DNA of 35,648 nucleotides from an uncultured Pseudoxanthomonas sp. (GTDB lineage Bacteria; Pseudomonadota; Gammaproteobacteria; Xanthomonadales; Xanthomonadaceae). Where the stretch lies: assembly GCA_937975725.1 (NCBI GenBank), contig CALJUL010000062.1, positions 1 through 35,648 on the forward strand, written 5' to 3'. The notes under the pieces are model-generated. The model did not search any database. It was not told the origin of the DNA and worked only from the letters and a program-made list of their open reading frames with translations. Positions 7,181 through 14,649 of the stretch are shown here, piece after piece. The stretch's first letter is position 1. Each line of letters begins with the position of its first letter. The position numbers were made by a program, and so were the translations under genes.

Positions 7181-8715
7181 TCCTTGGCCCGCTCGCCGGT
7201 CACGATCTCGTCGCCGGCCTGCAGGCCGCCGCCGGACACCTCGGTGCTGGTGCCGTCGCTGGCGCCGATCCGCACCATCACCGGTTGCGGCTTGCCGTCC
7301 ACCAGCTTGTACAGCGCGCTGCGCTTGGCGTTGACCAGCGCGCCGAGGGCGGCGTCCCACTGCTTCTGCTGCGCGGCATCCAGGGTGGCGCGGAACGCGG
7401 CGAAGTCCTCTTTCATGCGCGCGGCCATGCGCTGGCGGATCTGCGCCTGCACGTTGCCGGCATTGTTACCGCCGCCCGCCGCCATCATCCCGGGCGGCCC
7501 GAAACCGCCGCCGCCCTGCTGGCCGGTGCGGCGGGCTTCCTGGCGCTGGCGCACCTCCGCCAGGGCCGTGTCGAAGGCGGCCTGCTGGCTGGCGTCGAGC
7601 TTGAGTTCGGCCGCCGTGCGCGCCAGGTCGTCGGCCAGACCGCCGCCCGCGCGCGGCTGGCCGGACGGCTGCGCCTGCTGGCGCTGCGCCGGCGCGCCGA
7701 AGCCGCCCACGGTGTTGTCGGTGGGCTTGTAGCGCAGCGCGGCGTTGGACACCTTGAGCACGTCGTCGCGCTTGCTGACCTCGATCTCGGCGTTGACGGT
7801 CAGGCCCGGCAGCAGGGTGCCGTCCGAATTGTCCACGCTGACCACTACGGGATAGGTCACCACGTTGTTGGTGGTGGTCGCCGCCAGGCGCACCTGCTGC
7901 ACCCGGCCGTGGAACTGGCGGTCGGCGAAGGCGTCCACGGTGAACGTCACCGTCTGCCCTTCCCGCACCTGGCCGATGTCGGCCTCGTCGACGGTGAGCT
8001 CGATCTTCATCTTGCTCAGGTCCTCGGCGATGGTGAACAGCTCCGGTGCCTGCAGGCTGGCCGCCACCGTCTGGCCCGGCTCGATGCTGCGGGTCAGCAC
8101 CACGCCGTCCACCGGCGAGCGGATCACCGTGCGCTCCAGGTTGACGCGGGTGGTCTGGGTGGAGGCGGTCTGCTGGCGGATGCTCGCCTGCGCCGCGTTG
8201 ACCTGCGCGCGTGCCTGGTCCAGCGACGCCCGGGCCAGGTCCACGTCGCTCTGGGCGACCAGCTTCTGGCGGCCCAGGTCGGCCTTGCGGCGGTAGTCCA
8301 GCTCGGCGTTGGCCAGCGTGGCCTGCGCCTGCCGCAGGTTGGCCTGGGCGTTGGCGATCTGCGCGTTGCCCTGGGCGATCTGCGCCTCGTAGGTGCTGGG
8401 ATCGATGCGCGCCAGCACCTCGCCCTTCTTCACCTCGCTGTTGTAGTCCACCAGCACTTCGGTGACCTGGCCGGAGATCTGGCTGCCCACGGTGACGGTG
8501 GAGATGGCGCTGAGCGTGCCGGTGGAGGAAATCGCCACGCGGATGTCGCCGCGCTCCACGGCGGTGGTGCGGTACGCCCCTTCGGCGGACGCGGCGCGCT
8601 GCGTTTTCCAGTACCACAGGCCGCCGCCGGCCAGGGCCGCGACCACGGCGCCGGCGAACAGGCGGGGGAACAGGGAGGAGGTCTTGCGGGAAGGGCTGCG
8701 CGCGGGCTGGCTCAT
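7177..8715 (-). CDS. MacA/HlyD-type periplasmic adaptor with an extra helical insert
   Basis: This 512-residue adaptor is longer than the ~370-390 usual for MacA. An N-terminal membrane anchor (about 18-36) is followed by the first lipoyl half (GSQISGQVTEVLVDYNSEVK), a long coiled-coil hairpin (about 110-190), the second lipoyl half (IRSPVDGVVLTRSIEPGQTV) and a beta-barrel ending near residue 330. An insert of ~135 residues (about 332-468) separates this from the C-terminal membrane-proximal strands (GDEIVTGE). The insert has two helical blocks, LKLDASQQAAF and LDAAQQKQWDAALG, joined by a Gly-rich linker. These resemble LTxxQ-type Spy/CpxP sequences. It is coupled to the downstream ATPase and permease, and it lies 94 bases after the histidine kinase gene. 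Confidence 0.93.
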   Translation of the reverse strand: MSQPARSPSRKTSSLFPRLFAGAVVAALAGGGLWYWKTQRAASAEGAYRTTAVERGDIRVAISSTGTLSAISTVTVGSQISGQVTEVLVDYNSEVKKGEVLARIDPSTYEAQIAQGNAQIANAQANLRQAQATLANAELDYRRKADLGRQKLVAQSDVDLARASLDQARAQVNAAQASIRQQTASTQTTRVNLERTVIRSPVDGVVLTRSIEPGQTVAASLQAPELFTIAEDLSKMKIELTVDEADIGQVREGQTVTFTVDAFADRQFHGRVQQVRLAATTTNNVVTYPVVVSVDNSDGTLLPGLTVNAEIEVSKRDDVLKVSNAALRYKPTDNTVGGFGAPAQRQQAQPSGQPRAGGGLADDLARTAAELKLDASQQAAFDTALAEVRQRQEARRTGQQGGGGFGPPGMMAAGGGNNAGNVQAQIRQRMAARMKEDFAAFRATLDAAQQKQWDAALGALVNAKRSALYKLVDGKPQPVMVRIGASDGTSTEVSGGGLQAGDEIVTGERAKE

Positions 8716-8809
8716 GCGACGAGTCGGCTGGGAGGGGGTGGAAGACAGGGGCGATAACGTACCAGAGGCCCGCCGGTTGACAGCCGCGCATCCCCCCTTG
8801 CGGACTGGA

Positions 8810-10081
8810 CTACGGAACGAAGCGGATGGTCGCGGAGGTGCCGTGGCCGAGCTCGCTCTCCAGTTCGACCTTCCAGCCGAAGCGCTCGCACAGGCGGCTG
8901 ACGATGGACAGGCCCAGGCCGCTGCCGTGCGGGCGCGTGGGGTCGGCGCGGTAGAAGGGCTCGAACACCCGCGCCATCGATTCGGCGGTCATGCCCACGC
9001 CGGTGTCGCGCACCACGATCCGGTCCGGCTCCAGCACCACGTCGATGCGGCCGCGGTCGGTGTAGCTGCAGGCGTTGCGCAGCAGGTTGCTGACCACCAC
9101 CTGGAACACCCGCGGCGGCGCGTGCAGGCGCGGCTTGGCGTGCAAGGTGACCTCCAGGTCCACCGGTTTGTTGATCAGCAGGGCGCGGGCGTTCTCGGCC
9201 TCGTCCAGCACGATGTCGCCGACGTCGAAGTCCTCGCTCTGCGGTTCGACCTCGGCCTCGCGCGCCAGGATCAGGAAGGCGTCGATCACCGCCTCCATGT
9301 CGCGCCCGGCGCGCTGGATGCGCTGCAGCGAGCGCGCCACCCGCGGCGGTGCGTCCTCGGCCATGGCCATGTCGGTGGCCACCCGGATCACCGTCAGCGG
9401 CGTGCGCAGCTCATGGCTGGCGTCGCGGGTGAAGTCGCGCTCGCGCGCGACATGCGCGGTGACGCGCTGGGCCAGCCCGTGCAGGGCCGACGCCAACTGG
9501 CGCGCCTCGCCCTGCACGTCCTTGGGCAGGCGGTCGGCGGCCAGGCCGCTGACGTCGGGGCGGCGCGGATCCCATTCGGCCACCTGCCGCGCCAGCCAGC
9601 TCACCGGCGAGACCAGCCGCTTGGACGCGCGGTAGGTCAGCCAGGACACCAGGTAGATCGCCACCAGGGTCATGATGATCGGCACGGTGCCGAAGTAGAA
9701 CGCCACCCGCTCGGCCTGCGAGCGCAGGAAGACCAGGTACAGCCGGCCCGGCGGCTGTTCGTCCACCAGCACCAGCATGTCGTCGTTCTTCAGCTCGTGG
9801 AAGCCCGGCTTGAGCGCGCGCAGGTTTTCCGGCAGCACCAGGTTGGAATGCCCCTTCAGCACCAGGTAGCCGCGCATGTTGTAGGTGTTGGGCGGCGGCT
9901 GCGCCGTGGACGTGCTGTAGAGCTGCCAGAAGTGCGCCGCCTCCTCCTGCAGGGCGGTGTTCATCAGGCTGTGCTTGATCACCGCCGAGATGAGGTACAC
10001 GCCCAGGACGATGGCCAGGCTGATCATCACCGCCTGCAGGATGAAGGCGATGCGGAGTTTGCGGGGCAGGCCGTGGCGCAT
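8810..10081 (-). CDS. Two-component sensor histidine kinase
   Basis: This 423-residue membrane kinase has two transmembrane helices (about 11-33 and 128-150) enclosing a ~95-residue periplasmic sensor region. A HAMP-like segment follows (about 151-210). The dimerisation and phosphoacceptor helix contains RDASHELRTPLT with His223. The ATPase domain shows the N box NLLRNACSYT (Asn332, Asn336), G1 DTGVGM (359-364), the F box EPFYRAD and G2 GSGLGLS (386-392), so it should be active. It follows the response regulator by 51 bases and precedes the adaptor gene by 94 bases, all on one strand. The sensor region has no domain I recognise, and the stimulus is unknown. Control of the efflux pump is inferred from position only. 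Confidence 0.94.
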   Translation of the reverse strand: MRHGLPRKLRIAFILQAVMISLAIVLGVYLISAVIKHSLMNTALQEEAAHFWQLYSTSTAQPPPNTYNMRGYLVLKGHSNLVLPENLRALKPGFHELKNDDMLVLVDEQPPGRLYLVFLRSQAERVAFYFGTVPIIMTLVAIYLVSWLTYRASKRLVSPVSWLARQVAEWDPRRPDVSGLAADRLPKDVQGEARQLASALHGLAQRVTAHVARERDFTRDASHELRTPLTVIRVATDMAMAEDAPPRVARSLQRIQRAGRDMEAVIDAFLILAREAEVEPQSEDFDVGDIVLDEAENARALLINKPVDLEVTLHAKPRLHAPPRVFQVVVSNLLRNACSYTDRGRIDVVLEPDRIVVRDTGVGMTAESMARVFEPFYRADPTRPHGSGLGLSIVSRLCERFGWKVELESELGHGTSATIRFVP

Positions 10082-10132
10082 CGGAAGACCGTCGGGCGAA
10101 GGCCGGAGTATGCCGCGGGCCCGCGGGCAAAG

Positions 10133-10834
10133 TCAGCCGATGTCCGCGATACGGTAACCGGCGCTCTGCACCGTGTGCAGCAGCGGCTTGTCGAACGGCT
10201 TGTCGATGACCTTGCGCAGGTTGTACAGGTGGCTGCGCAGGGTGTCCGAGTCCGGCAGGCCGTTGCCCCAGATCTCGCGCTCGATCTCCTGCCGGGTCAC
10301 CACCCGGGGCGACTCGCGCATCAGGATGGTCAGCAGGCGCAGGCCGATGGGCGAGAGCATCAGCTCGGTGCCGCCGCGGGTGGCGCGCATGCTGACCGGG
10401 TCCAGCGCCAGGTCGGCCACCTTCAGCACCTCCGCGCCCACCTGCCGGCGCTCGCGGCGGATCAGGGCGCGCAGGCGCGCCTCCAGCTCCTGGATGGCGA
10501 AGGGCTTGGTCAGGTAGTCGTCGGCCCCGGAACTCAGGCCGGTCAGTTTGTCGTCCAGGGTGTCGCGCGCGGTCAGCATCAGCACCGGGGTGGACTTGCG
10601 CGCCTCGTTGCGCAGGCGCTTGCAGACCTCCATGCCGTCCAGCCGCGGCAGCATCAGGTCCAGCACCAGCACGTCGTAGCTGTTCTCCACCGCCAGGCGG
10701 TAGCCGTCCAGTCCGTCGGTCGCATAGTCCACTTCGAAACCGCGGCCTTCCAGGTATTCCCCGATCATCTCGGAAATGTTGCGGTTGTCTTCCACCACCA
10801 GCACCAGACCCGCGGTTTCCTGACTGTGTCGCAT
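10133..10834 (-). CDS. OmpR/PhoB-family response regulator
   Basis: This 233-residue protein has a receiver domain with the acidic pair Glu15-Asp16, phosphoacceptor Asp59 in VLVLDLMLP, Thr88 and Lys110 in TKPF. A winged-helix DNA-binding domain spans about 136-230 (EIEREIWGNG, SDTLRSHLYNLRKVID, HTVQSAGYRI). It is the partner of the kinase gene 51 bases downstream. A good Shine-Dalgarno sequence, AAGGAG, lies 7 bases before the ATG. An 18-base inverted repeat begins 16 bases upstream of the start codon and may be an autoregulatory site. The family assignment is secure; target genes are not known, though the adjacent efflux genes are obvious candidates. Confidence 0.95.
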   Translation of the reverse strand: MRHSQETAGLVLVVEDNRNISEMIGEYLEGRGFEVDYATDGLDGYRLAVENSYDVLVLDLMLPRLDGMEVCKRLRNEARKSTPVLMLTARDTLDDKLTGLSSGADDYLTKPFAIQELEARLRALIRRERRQVGAEVLKVADLALDPVSMRATRGGTELMLSPIGLRLLTILMRESPRVVTRQEIEREIWGNGLPDSDTLRSHLYNLRKVIDKPFDKPLLHTVQSAGYRIADIG

Positions 10835-10850
10835 GACAGCTCCTTGAGAG

Positions 10851-10868
10851 GCTTCAGGTTTGTGAAGC
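10851..10868. promoter_or_regulatory. Inverted repeat upstream of the response regulator gene (candidate operator)
   Basis: The sequence GCTTCA-GGTTTG-TGAAGC forms perfect 6-bp arms around a 6-base spacer. It lies directly upstream of the Shine-Dalgarno region of the response regulator gene, in the divergent gap shared with the DUF486 gene. It could bind a dimeric regulator, possibly the response regulator itself, or form a weak mRNA hairpin. OmpR-type proteins usually prefer direct repeats, so the assignment is tentative. Confidence 0.35.
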
Positions 10869-10961
10869 TACGGGGGTCAGGGTAGAGGCCGCGTGAAGGC
10901 GCCACCTCCATTCAGCCGGCAGTTGGATTAGGCTTCGCCATCCTTCCCCGACCGCCCCGCC

Positions 10962-11300
10962 ATGATCGAACGCATCCTGCCCCTGTTCCTGCTGCTGGCT
11001 TCCAACATCTTCATGACCTTCGCCTGGTACGGGCACCTGAAGTACAAGTCCGCACCGCTGTTCATGGCGATCCTGGCCAGTTGGGGCATCGCGTTCTTCG
11101 AATACAGCCTCATGGTGCCCGCCAACCGCATCGGCAGCGGGGCCTACTCGGTCGTGCAGTTGAAGACCATCCAGGAGATCCTGACCCTGCTGGTGTTCGC
11201 CGGCTTCAGCACCTGGTACCTGGGACAGCCGCTGAAGTGGAACCACTACGCGGCGTTCGCGCTGATCGTGGGCGCGGCGTTCCTGATGTTCTACGAGTGA
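10962..11300 (+). CDS. DUF486 (DMT-like) small membrane protein
   Basis: This 112-residue protein is almost entirely hydrophobic, with four predicted membrane helices. It matches the DUF486 group of small drug/metabolite-transporter-like proteins: SNIFMTFAWYGHLK near the N-terminus, SWGIAFFEYSLMVPANRIG in the middle and LKTIQEILTLLVF before the last two helices. No function is established for the family. It is transcribed divergently from the response regulator and converges on the Mpo1-like gene, with a heptamer-rich inverted repeat in the gap between them. Confidence 0.9.
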   Translation: MIERILPLFLLLASNIFMTFAWYGHLKYKSAPLFMAILASWGIAFFEYSLMVPANRIGSGAYSVVQLKTIQEILTLLVFAGFSTWYLGQPLKWNHYAAFALIVGAAFLMFYE

Positions 11301-11304
11301 GATG

Positions 11305-11435
11305 CGGGAACGGGGAATGAGGAACGGCAACGACAGGTTCCTGCCGCCTCATCGTTGCGCACTGCGCGAAGGCATCCGGAACAGCGGAAAGCCGTAACGG
11401 CTCAACCAAGCCTCATCCCCGGCTCCCCGTTCCCG
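11305..11435. repeat. Inverted heptamer-repeat arrays between convergent genes
   Basis: The left array (11306-11333) reads as degenerate 7-base units GGGAACG, GGGAATG, AGGAACG, GCAACGA. The right array (about 11417-11444) is the same kind of sequence on the other strand. CGGGAACGGGG at 11305-11315 is perfectly complementary to 11425-11435, and ATGAGG at 11317-11322 pairs with 11411-11416. The pair could fold across the convergent 3' ends of the DUF486 and Mpo1-like genes and help end transcription. There is no T-tract. Confidence 0.65.
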
Positions 11436-11446
11436 GTTCCCGCCCT

Positions 11447-11749
11447 TCAGAACCTGATCCGCCCGGTCAGGATGTCCTTGAACATCACCCAGTCCCCGGC
11501 GAAGGAATAGAACGGGTGCTTGAAGGTCGCCGGGCGGTTCTTCTCGAAGAAGAAATGCCCCACCCAGGCGAACGCGTAGCCGCAGACCAGCGCCGCCAGC
11601 AGCCAGCGCAGGTCACCTCGCGCCACCGCCAGCGCGGCGAAGGCCAGGGCGCCGCAACTGCCGATGAAATGCAGCCGGCGCGAAGTGCGGTTGCTGTGCT
11701 CGCTCAGGTAGAACGGATAGAACTCGCGGAAACTGGCGAAGCGGCTCAT
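11447..11749 (-). CDS. Mpo1-like (DUF962) membrane protein
   Basis: This 100-residue protein belongs to the DUF962/Mpo1 group. The conserved His pattern is visible: His18 in SEHSN, His27 in RRLHFIGS, His65 in WVGHFFFEKN and His78 in FKHPFYS. Hydrophobic helices lie between the His-containing segments. Yeast Mpo1 is an Fe(II) dioxygenase of fatty-acid alpha-oxidation that uses such histidines. Bacterial homologues keep them, so a lipid-oxidising role is plausible but unproven here. A purine-rich GGGAGGGG lies just before the ATG. The gene is 14 bases downstream of ynfA on the same strand. Confidence 0.88.
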   Translation of the reverse strand: MSRFASFREFYPFYLSEHSNRTSRRLHFIGSCGALAFAALAVARGDLRWLLAALVCGYAFAWVGHFFFEKNRPATFKHPFYSFAGDWVMFKDILTGRIRF

Positions 11750-11763
11750 GTCCCCTCCCAGGG

Positions 11764-12087
11764 TCAGGCGGCGCGCGGCGCGAACATGATCACCGCCATG
11801 CCGGCCAGGCACAAGCCGGCGCCCAGCAGGTCCCAGCGCGTGGGCCTGACCGCATCCACCGCCCACAGCCAGAAGATCGCCATCGTGATGTAGACCCCAC
11901 CGTAGGCCGCGTACACGCGCCCCGACGCCGTGGGGTGCAGGGTCAGCAGCCACGCGAACAGCGCCAGGCTGGCCGCCGCCGGCAACAGCAGCCAGGCCCC
12001 GCCGCCCTTGCGCAACCACAGGTACGGGAGATAGCAGCCGACGATCTCGGCCAGCGCCGTGGCTATGAACAACAGCAGGGTCTTCAT
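11764..12087 (-). CDS. ynfA: YnfA/UPF0060 family membrane protein
   Basis: This 107-residue protein has four hydrophobic helices and the family signatures ALAEIVGCYLPYLWLR at the N-terminus and GRVYAAYGGVYITMAIFWLW in the middle. The length is typical (about 108). YnfA proteins resemble small multidrug-resistance transporters, but the physiological substrate is unsettled. The open frame reaches 10 codons further upstream; the ATG at 12087 gives the canonical MKTLLLF start, although the ribosome site before it is weak. It is followed closely by the Mpo1-like gene. Confidence 0.92.
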   Translation of the reverse strand: MKTLLLFIATALAEIVGCYLPYLWLRKGGGAWLLLPAAASLALFAWLLTLHPTASGRVYAAYGGVYITMAIFWLWAVDAVRPTRWDLLGAGLCLAGMAVIMFAPRAA

Positions 12088-12153
12088 GCGCACAGCGTAG
12101 GGCGCGCCCCGGTGCACCGCCAGTCCTGTGCGCCATGGGGTTCCGCCCCGTCG

Positions 12154-12233
12154 TCATTCCCGCGCAGGCGGGAACCCAGTGACTTCCATGCCGGCGTCCG
12201 AAACGCACTGGATTCCCGCCTGCACGGTAATGA
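12154..12233. repeat. Intergenic inverted repeat (REP/BIME-like), two 28-base arms
   Basis: The left arm (12154-12181) and right arm (12206-12233) are inverted copies with 25 of 28 positions matching. Each arm has a CCCGC...GCGGG core and ends in CAGTG toward the centre. The arms are separated by 24 bases. This arrangement is typical of short palindromic intergenic elements scattered through Xanthomonad genomes. It occupies the gap between ynfA and mazG. No transposase is nearby. Confidence 0.75.
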
Positions 12234-12379
12234 AGGTCCAGTGGTGCGGACGAGTAACAGACGGCGAATGACCGCTACGAAGGGCTGACGGCTACGAAGA
12301 ACCGCCACGAATGGCGGACTGCAAGCCGGGCGCAGTACCCCGGCCAGCAACCGGGACTCCACTACTCCACGCACCGCGC

Positions 12380-13207
12380 TCAGTCCCCGCCGCGCTCCTG
12401 CAGCTTGACCCGCTGCCACAGCGCTTCCTGCTGCTCCAGCGAAAGCGCGGGCATCGCCGTACCGTCGGCGGCCGCCAGCGCTTCCATCGCGCGGAAGCGG
12501 CGTTCGAACTTCAGGTTGGCGCGGCGCAGGGCGCCGCCGACGTCCACCTTGGCGTGCCGCGCCAGATTGGCGGCGACGAACAGCAAATCGCCGATCTCGT
12601 CCTCCAGCCGCACCTCGCGCTCGGGCGACGGCGCGGCGACGAGTTCGGCGCGGACTTCCTCGATCTCTTCGTGCAGTTTGTCGATCACCGGCCCGGTATC
12701 CGGCCAGTCGAAGCCCACGCGCGCGGCGCGCGATTGCAGCTTCACCGCGCGCTGCCACTCGGGCAGGCCGCGCGAGACGCCCGCCAGCGCCGAGGTGTCC
12801 GCCTCACCCGCGGCCTCGCGCTCGGCGCGCTTGATCGCCTCCCAATTGGCCGTCTGCGCCTCGGCGTCGGCGAACGAGGCGTCGCCGAACACGTGCGGAT
12901 GCCGCCGCACCATCTTGTCGCAGATCGCGTCCACCACGTCGTCGAACGCGAACGCGCCCTGCTCCTGCGCCATCCGCGCGTGGAATACCACCTGCAGCAG
13001 CAGGTCGCCCAGTTCGTCCTTCAGCGCCGGCAGGTCGCCGCGGTCGATGGCGTCGGCGACCTCGTAGGCTTCCTCGATGGTGTACGGCGCGATGGTGGAG
13101 AAATCCTGCTCCAGGTCCCACGGGCAGCCGCCGTCGGGATCGCGCAGGCGGGCCATGACGGCCAGCAATCGGGCGATGCCGCGGTCAGGCGATGCGGGCA
13201 TGTCCAT
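12380..13207 (-). CDS. mazG: Nucleoside triphosphate pyrophosphohydrolase MazG
   Basis: This 275-residue protein is a full two-domain MazG. The first domain has the start signature RLRDPDGGCPWD, the EEAYE metal motif (45-49) and DELGDLLLQVVFHAR (64-78). HPHVFGD follows the first domain. The second has EEIEEVRAEL (180-189) and DEIGDLLFVAANLARH (203-218). Both EExxE/ExxD metal sites look intact. The enzyme hydrolyses (d)NTPs to monophosphates and removes abnormal nucleotides; in E. coli it also tempers ppGpp. The start at 13207 overlaps the end of cysQ by 23 bases; an ATG two codons later is possible. It is the last gene of a nudE-cysQ-mazG operon of nucleotide hydrolases. Confidence 0.95.
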   Translation of the reverse strand: MDMPASPDRGIARLLAVMARLRDPDGGCPWDLEQDFSTIAPYTIEEAYEVADAIDRGDLPALKDELGDLLLQVVFHARMAQEQGAFAFDDVVDAICDKMVRRHPHVFGDASFADAEAQTANWEAIKRAEREAAGEADTSALAGVSRGLPEWQRAVKLQSRAARVGFDWPDTGPVIDKLHEEIEEVRAELVAAPSPEREVRLEDEIGDLLFVAANLARHAKVDVGGALRRANLKFERRFRAMEALAAADGTAMPALSLEQQEALWQRVKLQERGGD

Positions 13208-14024
13208 GGCCGTTCCCGTCGTGCGCGTGTGCCAGCCAGTCGCGCCAGGGCAGCGTCATGTCGCCCATGGCGATGAAATCACCGTTGAGCAGCGTTTCGC
13301 GGCGGTTGTAGCGGAAGGCGCGGCCGTCCGGCGCCAGCAGCGCGCCGCCGGCGGCCTCCAGCACGCACTGGGCGGCGGCGGTGTCCCACTCGCTGGTGGG
13401 GCCGAAGCGCGGATACACGTCCAGCGCGCCCTCGGCGATGCGGCAGAATTTCAGCGACGAGCCCAGCGCGACTTCCTCGATCGGCCCCATCGCGTCCAGG
13501 AACGCCTGCGTGCGCGCGTCGCGGTGCGAGCGGCTGGCGGCGACCTTCAGCTTGCCGGTAGCCGGCGCGCGGGTGCGGATGGGGGTGTCGACCTCGCCCA
13601 CCCGGCGGTAGGCGTTGCGGCCCTGGCGGGCGTGCCAGGTCTCGCCGGTCACCGGCGCGTGCACGACGCCGAAGATGGGCTCGTTCTGTTCGACCAGGGC
13701 GATGTTGACGGTGAACTCGCCGTTGCGCTTGATGAACTCGCGGGTGCCGTCCAGCGGGTCCACCAGCCAGTAGGTCGGCCACTGGCTGCGCTCGGCCCAC
13801 GGAATGTCGGCGGCTTCCTCGGACAGCACCGGCCACTGCGGCGTCAGCCGGCGCAGGCCGTCGCTGATCACGCGGTGCGCGGCCAGGTCGGCGGCGGTCA
13901 GCGGGCTGTCGTCGGTCTTGCGCTGGACGTCGAATGCGTCGCGGTACACGGCCATGATCGCCTCGCCCGCTTCGCGGGCGATGACGACGACGGCTTCGTG
14001 AAGGTCGATGGTCATGCCACTCAT
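13185..14024 (-). CDS. cysQ: 3'(2'),5'-bisphosphate nucleotidase CysQ
   Basis: This 279-residue inositol-monophosphatase-fold enzyme removes the 3'-phosphate from PAP/PAPS, by-products of sulfate activation. Metal-site residues are visible: Glu69-Glu70 in LSEE, DPLDGT (89-94) and Trp213-Asp214 in EWDTAAAQ. The KTDDSPLTAAD stretch (36-46) is typical of CysQ. I set the start at 14024 because that ATG overlaps the nudE stop as ATGA; an ATG three codons in (14015) also gives a normal N-terminus. The C-terminus is rich in His/Gly (AHDGNGHGHA) and is encoded partly in the overlap with mazG. Confidence 0.95.
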   Translation of the reverse strand: MSGMTIDLHEAVVVIAREAGEAIMAVYRDAFDVQRKTDDSPLTAADLAAHRVISDGLRRLTPQWPVLSEEAADIPWAERSQWPTYWLVDPLDGTREFIKRNGEFTVNIALVEQNEPIFGVVHAPVTGETWHARQGRNAYRRVGEVDTPIRTRAPATGKLKVAASRSHRDARTQAFLDAMGPIEEVALGSSLKFCRIAEGALDVYPRFGPTSEWDTAAAQCVLEAAGGALLAPDGRAFRYNRRETLLNGDFIAMGDMTLPWRDWLAHAHDGNGHGHARIA

Positions 14025-14572
14025 GCGTTCTGCAGCAGCCATTCGCGGGCGATGAACAGCGCCGCCAACGAACGACCTTCCGAAAAATCCTCGCGCAGCA
14101 TCAACCGGTCGAGGTCTTGCAACTTCCAGGGCACTACTTCCAGCTCCTCGGGTTCGTCCCCGGGCAGGCGCTCGGGGTACAGGTCTCGGGCCACCACCAG
14201 CCAGGACTGGTGGCTCATGTAGGTAGGCACCAGGCTCAGGCTGCGCAGCACCTCGATGCGGCGCGCGCCGTAGCCGGCTTCCTCCTTCAATTCGCGGTCC
14301 GCGGCCTGCTCGGGCGTCTCGCCCGCATCGATGCGGCCCTTCACCAGCCCCAGTTCGTAGCGGTGCACGCCGGCAGCGTACTCGCGCACGAGCAGCACGG
14401 TGTCCGCGTCGATCATCGGCACCACCACCACGGCGCCGTGGCCGTGCGCCTTCAGGCGATGGTAGCGGCGGCGTTCGCCGTTGCTGAACTCCAGGTCCAG
14501 TTCCTCGACCAGGCGATCGGCGGGGCCTTCGGCGCGCTCGGTGATGCCGTGGATGGTGGGCAGGCGGGTCAT
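14021..14572 (-). CDS. nudE: ADP compounds hydrolase NudE (Nudix)
   Basis: This 183-residue Nudix hydrolase has a complete Nudix box: Gly79, Glu85, Arg93-Glu94, Glu97-Glu98 and Gly100, matching Gx5Ex7REUxEExGU. The upstream YRYELGLVKGR-like context (HRYELGLVKG) and the later TYMSHQSWLVVARDLYPERL are typical of NudE, which cleaves ADP-ribose, NADH and diadenosine phosphates. It is the first gene of the nudE-cysQ-mazG operon and diverges from bioA across 77 bases. The ATGA overlap with cysQ implies coupled translation. Confidence 0.94.
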   Translation of the reverse strand: MTRLPTIHGITERAEGPADRLVEELDLEFSNGERRRYHRLKAHGHGAVVVVPMIDADTVLLVREYAAGVHRYELGLVKGRIDAGETPEQAADRELKEEAGYGARRIEVLRSLSLVPTYMSHQSWLVVARDLYPERLPGDEPEELEVVPWKLQDLDRLMLREDFSEGRSLAALFIAREWLLQNA

Positions 14573-14649
14573 GGGGACGGGGCGCCGCGTTGGCCCTGCC
14601 TGGCGCAGGTGCGGGGACTCGGACGGGCCTGGACCGATATCATGGGGAA

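Noticed and set aside
8776..8781. A perfect TTGACA on the plus strand between the adaptor and kinase genes
   Set aside because: No -10 box lies at proper distance and no plus-strand gene follows, so it is taken as chance.
8462..10885. An 807-codon plus-strand frame opposite the kinase and regulator genes
   Set aside because: It runs antisense to two genes with complete catalytic motifs; the product is low-complexity and His/Gln-rich.
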